A stretch of 64,000 nt of DNA from Sphingomonas radiodurans (GTDB taxonomy: Bacteria > Pseudomonadota > Alphaproteobacteria > Sphingomonadales > Sphingomonadaceae): NCBI RefSeq assembly GCF_020866845.1, contig NZ_CP086594.1:1-64000 (forward strand), written 5' to 3'. Made by a program: the position numbers and the translations under genes. The notes beneath the pieces are model-generated. The model did not search any database. It saw nothing but the letters and a program-made list of their open reading frames with translations, and was not told the origin of the DNA. Positions 10,719-19,179 of this stretch are shown here, one piece after another. The first letter of the stretch is position 1. Each line of letters opens with the position of its first letter.

Positions 10719-11190
10719 CGAAACGCGGCGGATGCCATACTCGGCAGAGCAGATGTACGATCTGGTCGCTGACGTAAAATCCTATGCCGAATTCCTGCCT
10801 TGGGTTATTGCAATGCGCGTCCGCAAGGACGGGCCGCAGGAGACGGTGGCTGACATGATCGTCGGCTTTAAAGGCTTGCGTGAGACGTTCACGTCGAGGG
10901 TGCAGAAGGAACGGCCCGAGAAAATCCACGTCGACTATGTCGATGGTCCGCTGAAATTTCTCTACAACGACTGGCGTTTCCGCCCGGACGGCGAGGGCTG
11001 TCTGGTCGACTTCTCGGTCGATTTCCAGTTCAAGAACCGGATGTTCGAAATGTTGGCGGGGCAGGTATTCACGATCGCGCTGCGCAAGATGATCGGCGCC
11101 TTCGAAGATCGCGCAAAGGTGCTCTACGGCGCCTCTGGCTCTGTCGCAGAAGGCGGCATCAGCAAGTCGAGCGCACATAACGCAGCCTGA
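10705..11190 (+). CDS. COQ10/RatA-like START-domain protein (ubiquinone-binding family)
   Basis: A 161-residue SRPBCC/START-fold protein. The opening [20 protein letters not shown] and FLPWV are typical of the bacterial COQ10/RatA family. Eukaryotic COQ10 binds ubiquinone and helps respiration. E. coli RatA was described as a ribosome-subunit-association toxin, but its coq10-like role is more likely here. The start is TTG at 10705, inside the end of lipA, with GAGAGG before it. An ATG at 10732 would remove nine residues that are conserved in relatives. Pairing with lipA is common in alphaproteobacteria. The 3' end overlaps the opposite-strand CinA-like gene by 67 bases. Confidence 0.88.
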   Translation: MPKHNETRRMPYSAEQMYDLVADVKSYAEFLPWVIAMRVRKDGPQETVADMIVGFKGLRETFTSRVQKERPEKIHVDYVDGPLKFLYNDWRFRPDGEGCLVDFSVDFQFKNRMFEMLAGQVFTIALRKMIGAFEDRAKVLYGASGSVAEGGISKSSAHNAA

Positions 11191-11654
11191 AGCCGAATAC
11201 CGGCCCGCCCTAGGTCACCGAATGTACGCCGATCGGCAAGCACATCGGCCGAGCTTCCACCCTTTTCGGCTCGTGCGAACACCACCGTACCAACCGGCTT
11301 CTTTTCGGTGCCGCCCCCCGGGCCCGCGATGCCAGTAATCGCGACAGCCACGTCTGCGCCGCTCACCTCAAGCGCGCCTTGCGCCATGCTCCACGCCACT
11401 GCGATCGAGACTGCACCGAAGGTTTCGATCAGATCGTTCGATACCTTGAGCAAGCCCAGCTTGGCTTCATTCGAATAGCTGACGATCGCCGCGTCCAGCA
11501 CGTCCGACGATCCCGGGATTTCCGTGATTGCCGCCGCGACGAGTCCGCCGGTGCAGCTTTCGGCGATCGCAATGCGCCGCCCGATCGCGCGGTTAGCGTC
11601 CACCACCTTGCGCGCGGCCTCGACAAGCGCCTCGGGCAACAAGCTGTCGCTCAT
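11124..11654 (-). CDS. CinA C-terminal-type amidohydrolase (NMN deamidase family, PncC)
   Basis: A 176-residue protein made only of the C-terminal CinA domain. Conserved blocks are [15 protein letters not shown] and [20 protein letters not shown]. Characterised members (PncC) hydrolyse nicotinamide mononucleotide to nicotinate mononucleotide in pyridine nucleotide salvage. The N-terminal MoaB-like half of full CinA is absent, as in PncC. The start overlaps the stop of the gene before it (ATGA), so it is the last gene of the ispDF operon. The 3' end overlaps the convergent COQ10-like gene by 67 bases. Confidence 0.92.
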   Translation of the reverse strand: MSDSLLPEALVEAARKVVDANRAIGRRIAIAESCTGGLVAAAITEIPGSSDVLDAAIVSYSNEAKLGLLKVSNDLIETFGAVSIAVAWSMAQGALEVSGADVAVAITGIAGPGGGTEKKPVGTVVFARAEKGGSSADVLADRRTFGDLGRAGIRLQAALCALDLLMPPSATEPEAP

Positions 11655-12178
11655 CGCCGCCGCGCCGCACAGACGGGGAGGTCGGGAACACCCGCGACCG
11701 TGTTGCCGCGCGCCTTCTCGGCCTTGAGGTGCTGCACGCTGACCACGACGATGCCGGCGGTGTTGCGCGGCGGCAGCGGCTCGATCAGCGCGACGATGCG
11801 GTCGATCGTCGGGCAGTCCGACGGCTGGATGCGGCCGACGACCTGCAACGCCATCAACGGGGCGATCAACGGCCGTGCATAGTCCGACTGGAGCAGCAGC
11901 AGCGCGATCCGTGGATCGCTAAGCTTGGCGATCGCATCGCGCGCTGCCGGCCACGCGCGGTCGGCCTCCGCTTCATAACGCGCGATGAATGGCCCTGAGC
12001 TACGCCGGACGAGGCTCGATGCGGGCAGGGTGGTGCAGACGCGGCCGGTTTCGCGGATGATGTCGGGGAAGGCGACAAGCATGATCGCCTCCGCCTCGGC
12101 GGCGCTGAGGCACGGTGTCTGCGCCAGTGCGGCCCCCGGCATCGTCGCGAGCAGCAGGGCGAACACAAGTCGCTTCAT
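11651..12178 (-). CDS. Small secreted protein of unknown function with four cysteines
   Basis: A 175-residue protein with a clear signal peptide ([15 protein letters not shown], likely cut after ALAQ near residue 20). The mature part has four cysteines (in TPCLS, GRVCTT, PSDCPT and LPVCAA), which could form two periplasmic disulfides, and is otherwise mostly helical by eye. I do not recognise the family. It is joined by ATGA overlaps to ispDF before it and the CinA-like gene after it, so it is expressed with isoprenoid precursor and NMN salvage enzymes, but a functional link is not evident. Confidence 0.75.
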   Translation of the reverse strand: MKRLVFALLLATMPGAALAQTPCLSAAEAEAIMLVAFPDIIRETGRVCTTLPASSLVRRSSGPFIARYEAEADRAWPAARDAIAKLSDPRIALLLLQSDYARPLIAPLMALQVVGRIQPSDCPTIDRIVALIEPLPPRNTAGIVVVSVQHLKAEKARGNTVAGVPDLPVCAARRR

Positions 12179-13299
12179 GCCATTCGGCCCGGAAGACGAA
12201 TCGTCGCGGCCGCCTGTGCCGCAATGCCTTCGCCGCGGCCGGTGAAGCCCAAGCGCTCGGTTGTCGTTGCTTTCACACTAACGCGATCGGTCGAGAGGCC
12301 TAGAAGTTCCGCAATCCGCGCCTGTATCGAAGGGCGATGCGGTCCAATCTTAGGCGCTTCGCAGATCAACGTGAGATCGACGAACATTATCTGCCCGCCG
12401 CGCGCAGCGACAAGGCTAGCGGCATGGCGCAGGAATTGGCCCGACTCCGCACCGCGCCACTGCGGATCGCTCGGTGGGAAATGCTGCCCGATGTCGCCTG
12501 CCGCAATCGTCCCCAGCAGCGCATCGGTCAGCGCATGGAGCGCAACGTCGGCGTCGCTGTGACCACTCAGACCTTGCGTGTGCGGGACAAGCACCCCGCC
12601 GAGCCACAGCTCTTCGCCATCTTCAAGTCGGTGGACATCGAAACCGGTCGCGGTGCGAGTCTCCCAGCCGATGCGAGCTTCCGCAGCGGCAAAGTCTCCC
12701 GGCCATGTAACCTTCTCGAGCATTGCATTGCCCTGCACCAGCGCGACCGATCCGCCAAGCGCGCGCACCATCTGCGCGTCGTCGGTCGGTTCCTCGCCAG
12801 TCCAATCCTCATGTGCGCGGCGGATAATTGCCGCCCGGAAGGCTTGCGGCGTCTGAACGCGCGACAGGCCATCGCGCGGAACGGTGGCGCCATCATCCGT
12901 GACGAGCGTATCAACGACAGGCCGCACCGGGATCGCGCCATCTGCCGTGGCAAGCGCTGCGAGCAGCCGGTCGATGACCTCAGGCGTCACGAACGGCCGG
13001 GCGGCGTCGTGGATCAGAACCTGATCGGCATCACCAATCGCCACAAGACCTCGTTGCACCGTCTCGCGGCGGCTTGCGCCGCCGATCAGATATCGAGCGT
13101 CCGGCAAAGCGTCCGAGAAAAGCGCTTCCTGCCCCTCGCCGATCGCCACGACGACCGCGTCGATCGCAGGGTGCGCGCAAAACGCTTCGTGGCTCCAGGC
13201 GAGCATCGGGCGGCCAGCGAGCAGCGCATATTGCTTCGGCAGCGCTGTTCCGGTCCGTTCCCCCTTGCCTGCGGCAACGATCAGCGCGACGGTTTTCAT
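12175..13299 (-). CDS. ispDF: Bifunctional IspD/IspF (MEP pathway)
   Basis: A 374-residue fusion of two enzymes of the MEP isoprenoid pathway. The N-terminal part (about 1-215) is IspD, 2-C-methyl-D-erythritol 4-phosphate cytidylyltransferase, with the nucleotide loop VAAGKGERTG and the block IHDAARPFV. The C-terminal part (about 218-374) is IspF, the cyclodiphosphate synthase, with metal ligands in GFDVHRL and GHSDADV and the late block VKATTTERLGFTGRGEGI. The IspE step that lies between them is not in this window. The fusion is known in alphaproteobacteria. It is divergent from dusB and first in a three-gene operon. Confidence 0.97.
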   Translation of the reverse strand: MKTVALIVAAGKGERTGTALPKQYALLAGRPMLAWSHEAFCAHPAIDAVVVAIGEGQEALFSDALPDARYLIGGASRRETVQRGLVAIGDADQVLIHDAARPFVTPEVIDRLLAALATADGAIPVRPVVDTLVTDDGATVPRDGLSRVQTPQAFRAAIIRRAHEDWTGEEPTDDAQMVRALGGSVALVQGNAMLEKVTWPGDFAAAEARIGWETRTATGFDVHRLEDGEELWLGGVLVPHTQGLSGHSDADVALHALTDALLGTIAAGDIGQHFPPSDPQWRGAESGQFLRHAASLVAARGGQIMFVDLTLICEAPKIGPHRPSIQARIAELLGLSTDRVSVKATTTERLGFTGRGEGIAAQAAATIRLPGRMA

Positions 13300-13355
13300 C
13301 GGCGCGCGCCTAGCCTGTTTGCGCGCGCCTTGCCACCGCCACGCGCATCTCCTAC

Positions 13356-13374
13356 TTGCCTATTTTTCAGGCAA
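13356..13374. promoter_or_regulatory. Hairpin immediately upstream of dusB
   Basis: TTGCCT and AGGCAA form a 6-bp stem with a 7-base T-rich loop ending six bases before the dusB start. It lies in the 80-base divergent gap between ispDF and dusB, so it could be an operator half-pair or an RNA hairpin covering the dusB ribosome binding region. No purine-rich Shine-Dalgarno is obvious outside it. Confidence 0.35.
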
Positions 13375-13379
13375 TCGAC

Positions 13380-14378
13380 ATGCGCAAGCTCGCCCCCATT
13401 CAGATCGGACCCGTGCGGATCGACGAGCCGGTCGTGCTCGCGCCGATGACCGGCGTGACGGATCAGCCGTTCCGCACGCTCGTTCGCCGTTATGGCTCGG
13501 GCCTCAACGTCACCGAGATGATCGCGAGCCAGGCCGCGATCCGCGAAACGCGCCAGTCGATTCAGAAGGCGGCGTGGCATCTCTCCGAGGAGCCAGTGTC
13601 GATGCAGCTCGTCGGCTGCACGCCATATGAAATGGCCGAGGCGGCAAAGCTCGCCGAGGACAAGGGCGCGGCGATCGTCGACATCAACATGGGCTGCCCG
13701 GTACGCAAGGTGACGAGCGGCGACGCCGGCTCTGCATTGATGCGAGATCTCAAGAACGCCGCGGCGATCATCGATGCGGTGGTCAAGGCGGTGCGAGCGC
13801 CGGTCACCGTCAAAATGCGGATGGGCTGGTGCCACGATAGCCTGAACGCCCCCGAACTCGCGCGGATCGCGCAAGATCTTGGCGCGAAGATGATCACCGT
13901 CCACGGCCGCACCCGCAATCAAATGTACAAGGGCGCCGCAGACTGGAGCTTCGTTCGCCGCGTCAAGGACGCGGTGGCCGTCCCTGTGATCGTCAATGGT
14001 GACATCTGCTCGGTCGCCGAAGCCGAGGCGGCGCTCGACCAGTCGGGCGCAGACGGCGTGATGATTGGTCGTGGCGCCTATGGCCGGCCCTGGCTACTGG
14101 GCCAGGTGATGGATGCGCTTGCCGGCCGTACACCGCGCACGGACCCGTCGCTGGACGAGCAATACCTGGCAATCACAGAGCATTACGAAGCGATGCTCGA
14201 GCATTACGGCATCACCACCGGGGTCAACATGGCTCGCAAGCACATCGGCTGGTACACTAAAGGGCTGACCGGCTCGGCAGAGTTCCGCAACGCAGTTAAT
14301 CAGGAGCCGGACGCTGGCCGCGTAAAGGCAATGCTCGCAGACTTCTACGCGCCGTGGCGCAGCCGCGCGGCTGCTTGA
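13380..14378 (+). CDS. dusB: tRNA-dihydrouridine synthase B (NifR3 family)
   Basis: A 332-residue FMN-dependent TIM-barrel enzyme that reduces uridine to dihydrouridine in tRNA. The N-terminal [10 protein letters not shown] and the block [18 protein letters not shown], which holds the catalytic cysteine, are typical of the NifR3/DusB group. FMN-binding [11 protein letters not shown] follows. The ATG at 13380 is chosen over one at 13356 because the conserved sequence begins at [10 protein letters not shown]. It heads the dusB-ntrB-ntrC-ntrY-ntrX-hfq-hflX run and overlaps ntrB by one base (TGATG). Confidence 0.96.
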   Translation: MRKLAPIQIGPVRIDEPVVLAPMTGVTDQPFRTLVRRYGSGLNVTEMIASQAAIRETRQSIQKAAWHLSEEPVSMQLVGCTPYEMAEAAKLAEDKGAAIVDINMGCPVRKVTSGDAGSALMRDLKNAAAIIDAVVKAVRAPVTVKMRMGWCHDSLNAPELARIAQDLGAKMITVHGRTRNQMYKGAADWSFVRRVKDAVAVPVIVNGDICSVAEAEAALDQSGADGVMIGRGAYGRPWLLGQVMDALAGRTPRTDPSLDEQYLAITEHYEAMLEHYGITTGVNMARKHIGWYTKGLTGSAEFRNAVNQEPDAGRVKAMLADFYAPWRSRAAA

Positions 14379-15439
14379 TGCTCGCGAAACGCATACCCGA
14401 TCCGGCCGAGCTGCTCGGCGCTCTTCCTGTCGCATTGATGGTGGTCGATGCAGACGGTCGGGTCGCGCAGGCCAACGCCGAATGCGAATTGCTGCTGAAC
14501 CTGTCGGAGCGTGCGATGCGCGGGCGCACGCTCGGCGACGTGCTGCCGCTCCCCGACGAGGCGGAGGCGCGAGAGGGTAGGGCATTCACCGCCTTCGATC
14601 TCGCATTGGAAACCGCACGGGGACATCGCTTGCGAGTGGATCTTGCCGCCGTCGAGCTGCCTGATCACCCCGGCTGGCGCATCATCACGCTCCACAATGC
14701 CGCCAGCTCGCGTCGGCTCGGCGTGTCGGCGGATCGCGCCGCGGCTGCTCGTTCGGCGGTTGGCGCCGCCGCGATGCTCGCGCACGAAATCAAAAACCCG
14801 CTCTCCAGCATCCGCGGCGCGGCACAACTGATCGCCGACGGCGTAGATGCGCAGGCAATGACCACGCTCGTGATCGACGAAGTCGATCGAATCACCGCGC
14901 TGATCGACCGAATGGAGGATTTCACGGACACGCGCCCGCTCGCGGTCGAGCCGCTCAACATCTATCCGTTGCTGGCGCACGTTCGCGACGCGGCACAGGC
15001 CGGTTTCGCGCGCGGGATCACGATCGACGAACGGTTCGATCCGTCGCTGCCGCTTGCGCTCGCCAATCGCGATGCGTTGCTCCAGGTGATGCTCAACCTG
15101 ATGAAGAACGCTGCGACCGCGCTCGGGACGCGAGGCGAGCGGCGAATCACGCTCAGCACCTCTTACCGCCACGGCATGGCGGTCGCGCCAGCCCCAGGTC
15201 GCCCACGCCTGCCGCTGCCGATCGAGATCTGTGTCGTCGATACCGGCCCAGGTGCGCCGGAGGACATCGCCGAGCATCTGTTCGATCCGTTCGTGTCGAG
15301 CCGGCCGGAAGGGAAGGGGCTCGGGCTGGCGCTCGTCGACAAGCTTGTCCGCGATATGGGCGGGATCGTGCAATACTCGCGCGAAGGTACGCCGAACGAA
15401 ACCGTGTTTCGCCTCCTCCTACCCCGCGCGCCGGCATGA
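14378..15439 (+). CDS. ntrB: Nitrogen regulation sensor histidine kinase NtrB
   Basis: A 353-residue soluble histidine kinase/phosphatase that controls NtrC according to nitrogen status, normally through PII. A PAS domain (about 11-115) precedes the HisKA helix with phospho-acceptor H136 in LAHEIKNPLSS, then a HATPase domain with the N box (MLNLMKNAATAL), DTGPGAPED and KGLGLALV. There are no membrane segments. Start ATG at 14378 overlaps the dusB stop, and its own stop overlaps ntrC. Confidence 0.95.
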   Translation: MLAKRIPDPAELLGALPVALMVVDADGRVAQANAECELLLNLSERAMRGRTLGDVLPLPDEAEAREGRAFTAFDLALETARGHRLRVDLAAVELPDHPGWRIITLHNAASSRRLGVSADRAAAARSAVGAAAMLAHEIKNPLSSIRGAAQLIADGVDAQAMTTLVIDEVDRITALIDRMEDFTDTRPLAVEPLNIYPLLAHVRDAAQAGFARGITIDERFDPSLPLALANRDALLQVMLNLMKNAATALGTRGERRITLSTSYRHGMAVAPAPGRPRLPLPIEICVVDTGPGAPEDIAEHLFDPFVSSRPEGKGLGLALVDKLVRDMGGIVQYSREGTPNETVFRLLLPRAPA

Positions 15440-16887
15440 GCGGGGGCCTAGGTGGAGGCAACATCCTGCTCGTCGACGACGATGATGCGATCCGCACCGT
15501 CGTAGCGCATGCGTTGCGCCGCGCCGGCCACCGCGTTCGCACCGCTGCAAGCGTTGCGGAGTTCGACCGCGAATTGCGCTTGGGCGCCCCCGACGTTCTG
15601 CTGACCGACGTCGTCCTGCCCGACGGCGACGGGATCGAGATCGCGTCCCGTCTTGCGGTCGAGGCGCCCGACATGCCGGTAATCGTCCTCTCGGCGCGCA
15701 ACACGTTGAGCACTGCCGTGCGCGCGAACGAGGCCGGCGCTTACGACTACCTGCCTAAGCCGTTCGATCTCGATGCACTGACGCGGACCGTCGCTTCGGC
15801 ACTGAAGCGGCGCGGTGCGACCCCCCCGACGCAATCAGAGGACGAGGATTATAGTCTCCCATTGATCGGACGCTCGCCAGCGATGCAGGAGGTATACCGC
15901 GTAATCGCAAGAGTCGTATCGAACGATCTTACGGTGCTCGTCTCCGGCGAGTCTGGCACCGGTAAGGAGCTCGTCGCACGCGCGATCCACGATCTCGGCC
16001 AGCGCCGTGCGGCGCCGTTCGTCGCGATCAACATGGCGGCAATCCCGCGCGACTTGATCGAAGCCGAGCTGTTCGGCCACGAACGTGGCGCGTTCACCGG
16101 CGCGGCGCAGCGCACCGCCGGCCGTTTCGAGCAAGCGGCAGGCGGCACGCTCTTCCTCGACGAGATCGGTGACATGCCGATCGAGGCGCAAACGCGGCTG
16201 CTCCGCGTGCTGCAATCGGGCGAGTTCACCACCGTCGGCGGCGCGCGCACGATCCGAGCCAATGTGCGGATCGTCGCCGCGACCAACCGGGATCTGATCC
16301 AGACCGTCGCCAGCGGCCAGTTTCGCGAAGATCTCTACTATCGCCTCAACGTGGTGCCGATCACGCTGCCGGCCCTGCGCGAACGACGCGGCGACATTGC
16401 GATGCTGGCACGGCACTTCCTCGATCGTGCCGCCGAATCCGGCTTGCCGCGCAAGACGCTCGACGATGACGCGATCGACAATCTCGAGCAGCATGATTGG
16501 CCCGGTAACGTCCGCCAGCTCGAAAACCTGATGCGCCGCCTCGCGGCATTGTCACGCGACGACCGCATCTCGGCGGCTGAGATCGCGCTTATGCTGGGCG
16601 AGGGTGCCACGTCTGCTCCGCCCGACGTCGCGATTGATGCCGCCGTGCGCGGCTATGTCGAGCGGCTCGCTCGGCTCGAGCCGGCCGCGCTCGACGATGG
16701 AACGCTGTACGATCGCCTGCTCGCGGAGGTCGAACGCCCGTTGATCGAGGCAATGCTGGCGCGCCACGGCGGGAACCAGTTGCGCGCCGCCCGTGCAATC
16801 GGGCTCAATCGCAACACCTTGCGCAAGCGGCTCGATACCCTGGGTATCGACCCGGCAACGCGCCCACCTGCACGTGAGGTGCGGTGA
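15436..16887 (+). CDS. ntrC: Nitrogen regulator NtrC (sigma-54 activator)
   Basis: A 483-residue response regulator that activates sigma-54 promoters under nitrogen limitation. The receiver domain carries acceptor D58 in LLTDVVLPDGDG. The AAA+ domain has Walker A GESGTGKE and the intact sigma-54 contact loop GAFTGA, then TLFLDEIGDMP. The C-terminal Fis-type helix-turn-helix is GGNQLRAARAIGLNRNTLRKRL. It is co-translated with ntrB through an ATGA overlap. Confidence 0.97.
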   Translation: MSGGLGGGNILLVDDDDAIRTVVAHALRRAGHRVRTAASVAEFDRELRLGAPDVLLTDVVLPDGDGIEIASRLAVEAPDMPVIVLSARNTLSTAVRANEAGAYDYLPKPFDLDALTRTVASALKRRGATPPTQSEDEDYSLPLIGRSPAMQEVYRVIARVVSNDLTVLVSGESGTGKELVARAIHDLGQRRAAPFVAINMAAIPRDLIEAELFGHERGAFTGAAQRTAGRFEQAAGGTLFLDEIGDMPIEAQTRLLRVLQSGEFTTVGGARTIRANVRIVAATNRDLIQTVASGQFREDLYYRLNVVPITLPALRERRGDIAMLARHFLDRAAESGLPRKTLDDDAIDNLEQHDWPGNVRQLENLMRRLAALSRDDRISAAEIALMLGEGATSAPPDVAIDAAVRGYVERLARLEPAALDDGTLYDRLLAEVERPLIEAMLARHGGNQLRAARAIGLNRNTLRKRLDTLGIDPATRPPAREVR

Positions 16888-16912
16888 ACGCGCACAATAT
16901 GTGTTTTCTCTG

Positions 16913-16926
16913 CAACACCTTTGTTG
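16913..16926. promoter_or_regulatory. Inverted repeat in the ntrC-ntrY gap (possible NtrX-type site)
   Basis: CAACA-CCTT-TGTTG is a perfect 5-bp inverted repeat in the 52-base, locally AT-rich gap before ntrY. It contains CAA-N5-TTG, which resembles the CAA-Nx-TTG half-site pattern that I recall being proposed for NtrX in rhizobia. It could be an operator of an internal ntrYX promoter, but a match this short can be chance. Confidence 0.3.
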
Positions 16927-16939
16927 TAGCTTAGTCGCG

Positions 16940-19177
16940 ATGAACGCCGGTACGGCATCTACCACTGACCTTTCGCTCTCGACGCGCCGCTTCACCGTCA
17001 CGCCGGTGATCGAGATCGCCGTGCTTTTCATCGCGGTCGGCGTGGCGGTCATCTCCTACTTCGTCCTGACGAACACTGGGCGCGCCGGCGGGCTGATATC
17101 ACCCGCCATCGTGGCGTCGCTGCTCGTCGCCAACCTCGTGCCTGGCGTTGCGCTTATGATGTTGCTGGGTCGGCGGATCGCGCGTCGCCGCGCCGCGAAC
17201 TCACCGGTGGGCGGGGAAGGGCGGCTGCACGTCCGGCTGGTGGCGCTCTTCTCAATGCTCGCGGCGGTGCCGATGGTGCTCGTCACGATCGCCGCGTCGC
17301 TGCTATTTCAGTACGGCGTGCAATTCTGGTACTCCGATCGTGCACGCGGCGTATTCGAGAATGCGACGACGCTGACACGCACCTCCTACAATCAGATTCT
17401 CCAGCGTTGGGAAGAGGCGACCGTCACGATGGCGACCGATGTCGCCCAGGAGCTTGAAGAGCGCCCGATCGACGATCCGCGCTTCGGCGCCTTCCTATTC
17501 CAGCAGACATACTTCCGGAGCCTGTCCGAGGCGCTGCTGTTCCAGGTCTCGCCGCGCGGCGAATTGCAGACGCTGGCGTTCGTCAACCCATACGATCTCG
17601 ATCTCGCCCGACAGGTTTCGGCGGGTGCAGTCGGCCGCTTGCGAAGCGGCCAGCGCAGCGTGGTCACCGTGACGGGGGACCGTATTCAGACGGTGACTCG
17701 GCTCCCCGGATCGACGCAAATGTTCCTCTATGCGGCGCGCGTTACCGATCCGAAGGAGATGACGACGCAGACCGAGCGAGCCGAAGCCGCGCTCGCCAAT
17801 TACCGCGCGCTTCTGGTCCGCGCGCGCACGCTGCAAGTACGCTTCAACGCGGCACTGCTATTGCTGTCGCTGCTGATCGTCGGCGTCGCGGTTTGGATCG
17901 CGCTCGCCGTTGCCGATCGCCTCGTTCGCCCCGTCGGCGAGTTGGTCGACGCCGCGCGGCGCGTCGAGCGCGGCGATCTCGCCGCACGCGTCGCAGAGAC
18001 GAAGGAGCGCGACGAGGTCGGCACACTGGCCAATGCCTTCAACCGCATGACCGAGCGGTTGGAGGAACAGAATACCGCGCTCGTTACCGCCAATGCGCAA
18101 CTCGACAGCCGCCGCGCGCTGATCGAGGCGGTGATGTCCGGCGTATCGGCTGGCGTCGTCTCGATTGCCCCCGACCGAACGATTCGTCTCATCAACAGCT
18201 CGGCCGAGACCTTGCTGGGTCTCGTCCTCCCCCCGGTCGGCAAGCCGCTCGCCACCGTCGCGCCCGAACTGGACGCGCTGCTGGACGGCCAAGCGCGCGA
18301 GGCGATCGTGCAGATCACCGCCGCCGGGGAAGCGCGCACGCTCGCGGTGCGTATCGCCCGTTCCGGCACCGGCCCAATCCTGACGTTCGACGACATTACC
18401 CAGCAATTGCTCGACCAACGCCGTGCCGCCTGGTCCGATGTCGCACGACGTATCGCGCACGAGATAAAGAATCCGCTCACGCCAATCCAGCTAGCAGCGG
18501 AACGGCTCCAGCGCCGTTACGGCGGCAAGGTTGAGGAGGGCGACACGACCTTTGGCCGCCTGACCGAAACGATCATCCGCCAGGTCGGCGATTTGCGCCG
18601 CATGGTCGACGAATTCTCCTCCTTCGCGCGCATGCCAAAGCCGGTGTTCAAGGAAGAGATGTTGGTCGACATCGCTCGCCAGACGATGTTCCTCCACGAA
18701 GTCGCCCACGCTGGCCTGCACTTCGAAATCGCGCACGACGAACCCGGCCCGATCCTGGTGTGCGATCGCCGCCAAATCGGGCAGGCGCTCACCAACATCG
18801 TCAAGAACGCAGTCGAGGCGATCGAAGCCACTGGCCGTGCGGATGGCGCGGTGATCATGACGGTAAGCGAGGAGCCAGGTCGCGCCACGATCACCGTTGC
18901 CGACACTGGCGTCGGGCTTCCGGTCGAGCGTGATCGGATCGTCGAGCCTTATATGACGACGCGCGCGCGCGGCACCGGTCTCGGCTTGGCGATCGTGAAC
19001 AAGATCGTCGAGGAACATTTCGGAACCATCACCTTCACCGACCGTCCCGAAGGGGGGACGCTGGTGACGATGACGTTCGACACGACAATGCTCGCGAGCA
19101 TCGAAGGCCGCGACGACAATCAGGCAGACGGCGACGGCGGCGGCATCGTCGCGCTCACCCGCAATCGGACGGCATAG
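16940..19177 (+). CDS. ntrY: Membrane sensor histidine kinase NtrY
   Basis: A 745-residue transmembrane kinase, partner of NtrX, linked to nitrogen, redox and envelope responses in alphaproteobacteria. Three hydrophobic segments lie in the first 140 residues and a fourth (AALLLLSLLIVGVAVWIAL) follows a periplasmic stretch. Then come HAMP, PAS, HisKA (H in RRIAHEIKNPLTPIQ) and HATPase (NIVKNAVEAIEA, DTGVGLP, GTGLGLAI). ATG 16940 is chosen because the frame upstream runs through the end of ntrC and lacks family similarity. It ends three bases before ntrX. Confidence 0.95.
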   Translation: MNAGTASTTDLSLSTRRFTVTPVIEIAVLFIAVGVAVISYFVLTNTGRAGGLISPAIVASLLVANLVPGVALMMLLGRRIARRRAANSPVGGEGRLHVRLVALFSMLAAVPMVLVTIAASLLFQYGVQFWYSDRARGVFENATTLTRTSYNQILQRWEEATVTMATDVAQELEERPIDDPRFGAFLFQQTYFRSLSEALLFQVSPRGELQTLAFVNPYDLDLARQVSAGAVGRLRSGQRSVVTVTGDRIQTVTRLPGSTQMFLYAARVTDPKEMTTQTERAEAALANYRALLVRARTLQVRFNAALLLLSLLIVGVAVWIALAVADRLVRPVGELVDAARRVERGDLAARVAETKERDEVGTLANAFNRMTERLEEQNTALVTANAQLDSRRALIEAVMSGVSAGVVSIAPDRTIRLINSSAETLLGLVLPPVGKPLATVAPELDALLDGQAREAIVQITAAGEARTLAVRIARSGTGPILTFDDITQQLLDQRRAAWSDVARRIAHEIKNPLTPIQLAAERLQRRYGGKVEEGDTTFGRLTETIIRQVGDLRRMVDEFSSFARMPKPVFKEEMLVDIARQTMFLHEVAHAGLHFEIAHDEPGPILVCDRRQIGQALTNIVKNAVEAIEATGRADGAVIMTVSEEPGRATITVADTGVGLPVERDRIVEPYMTTRARGTGLGLAIVNKIVEEHFGTITFTDRPEGGTLVTMTFDTTMLASIEGRDDNQADGDGGGIVALTRNRTA

Positions 19178-19179
19178 AC

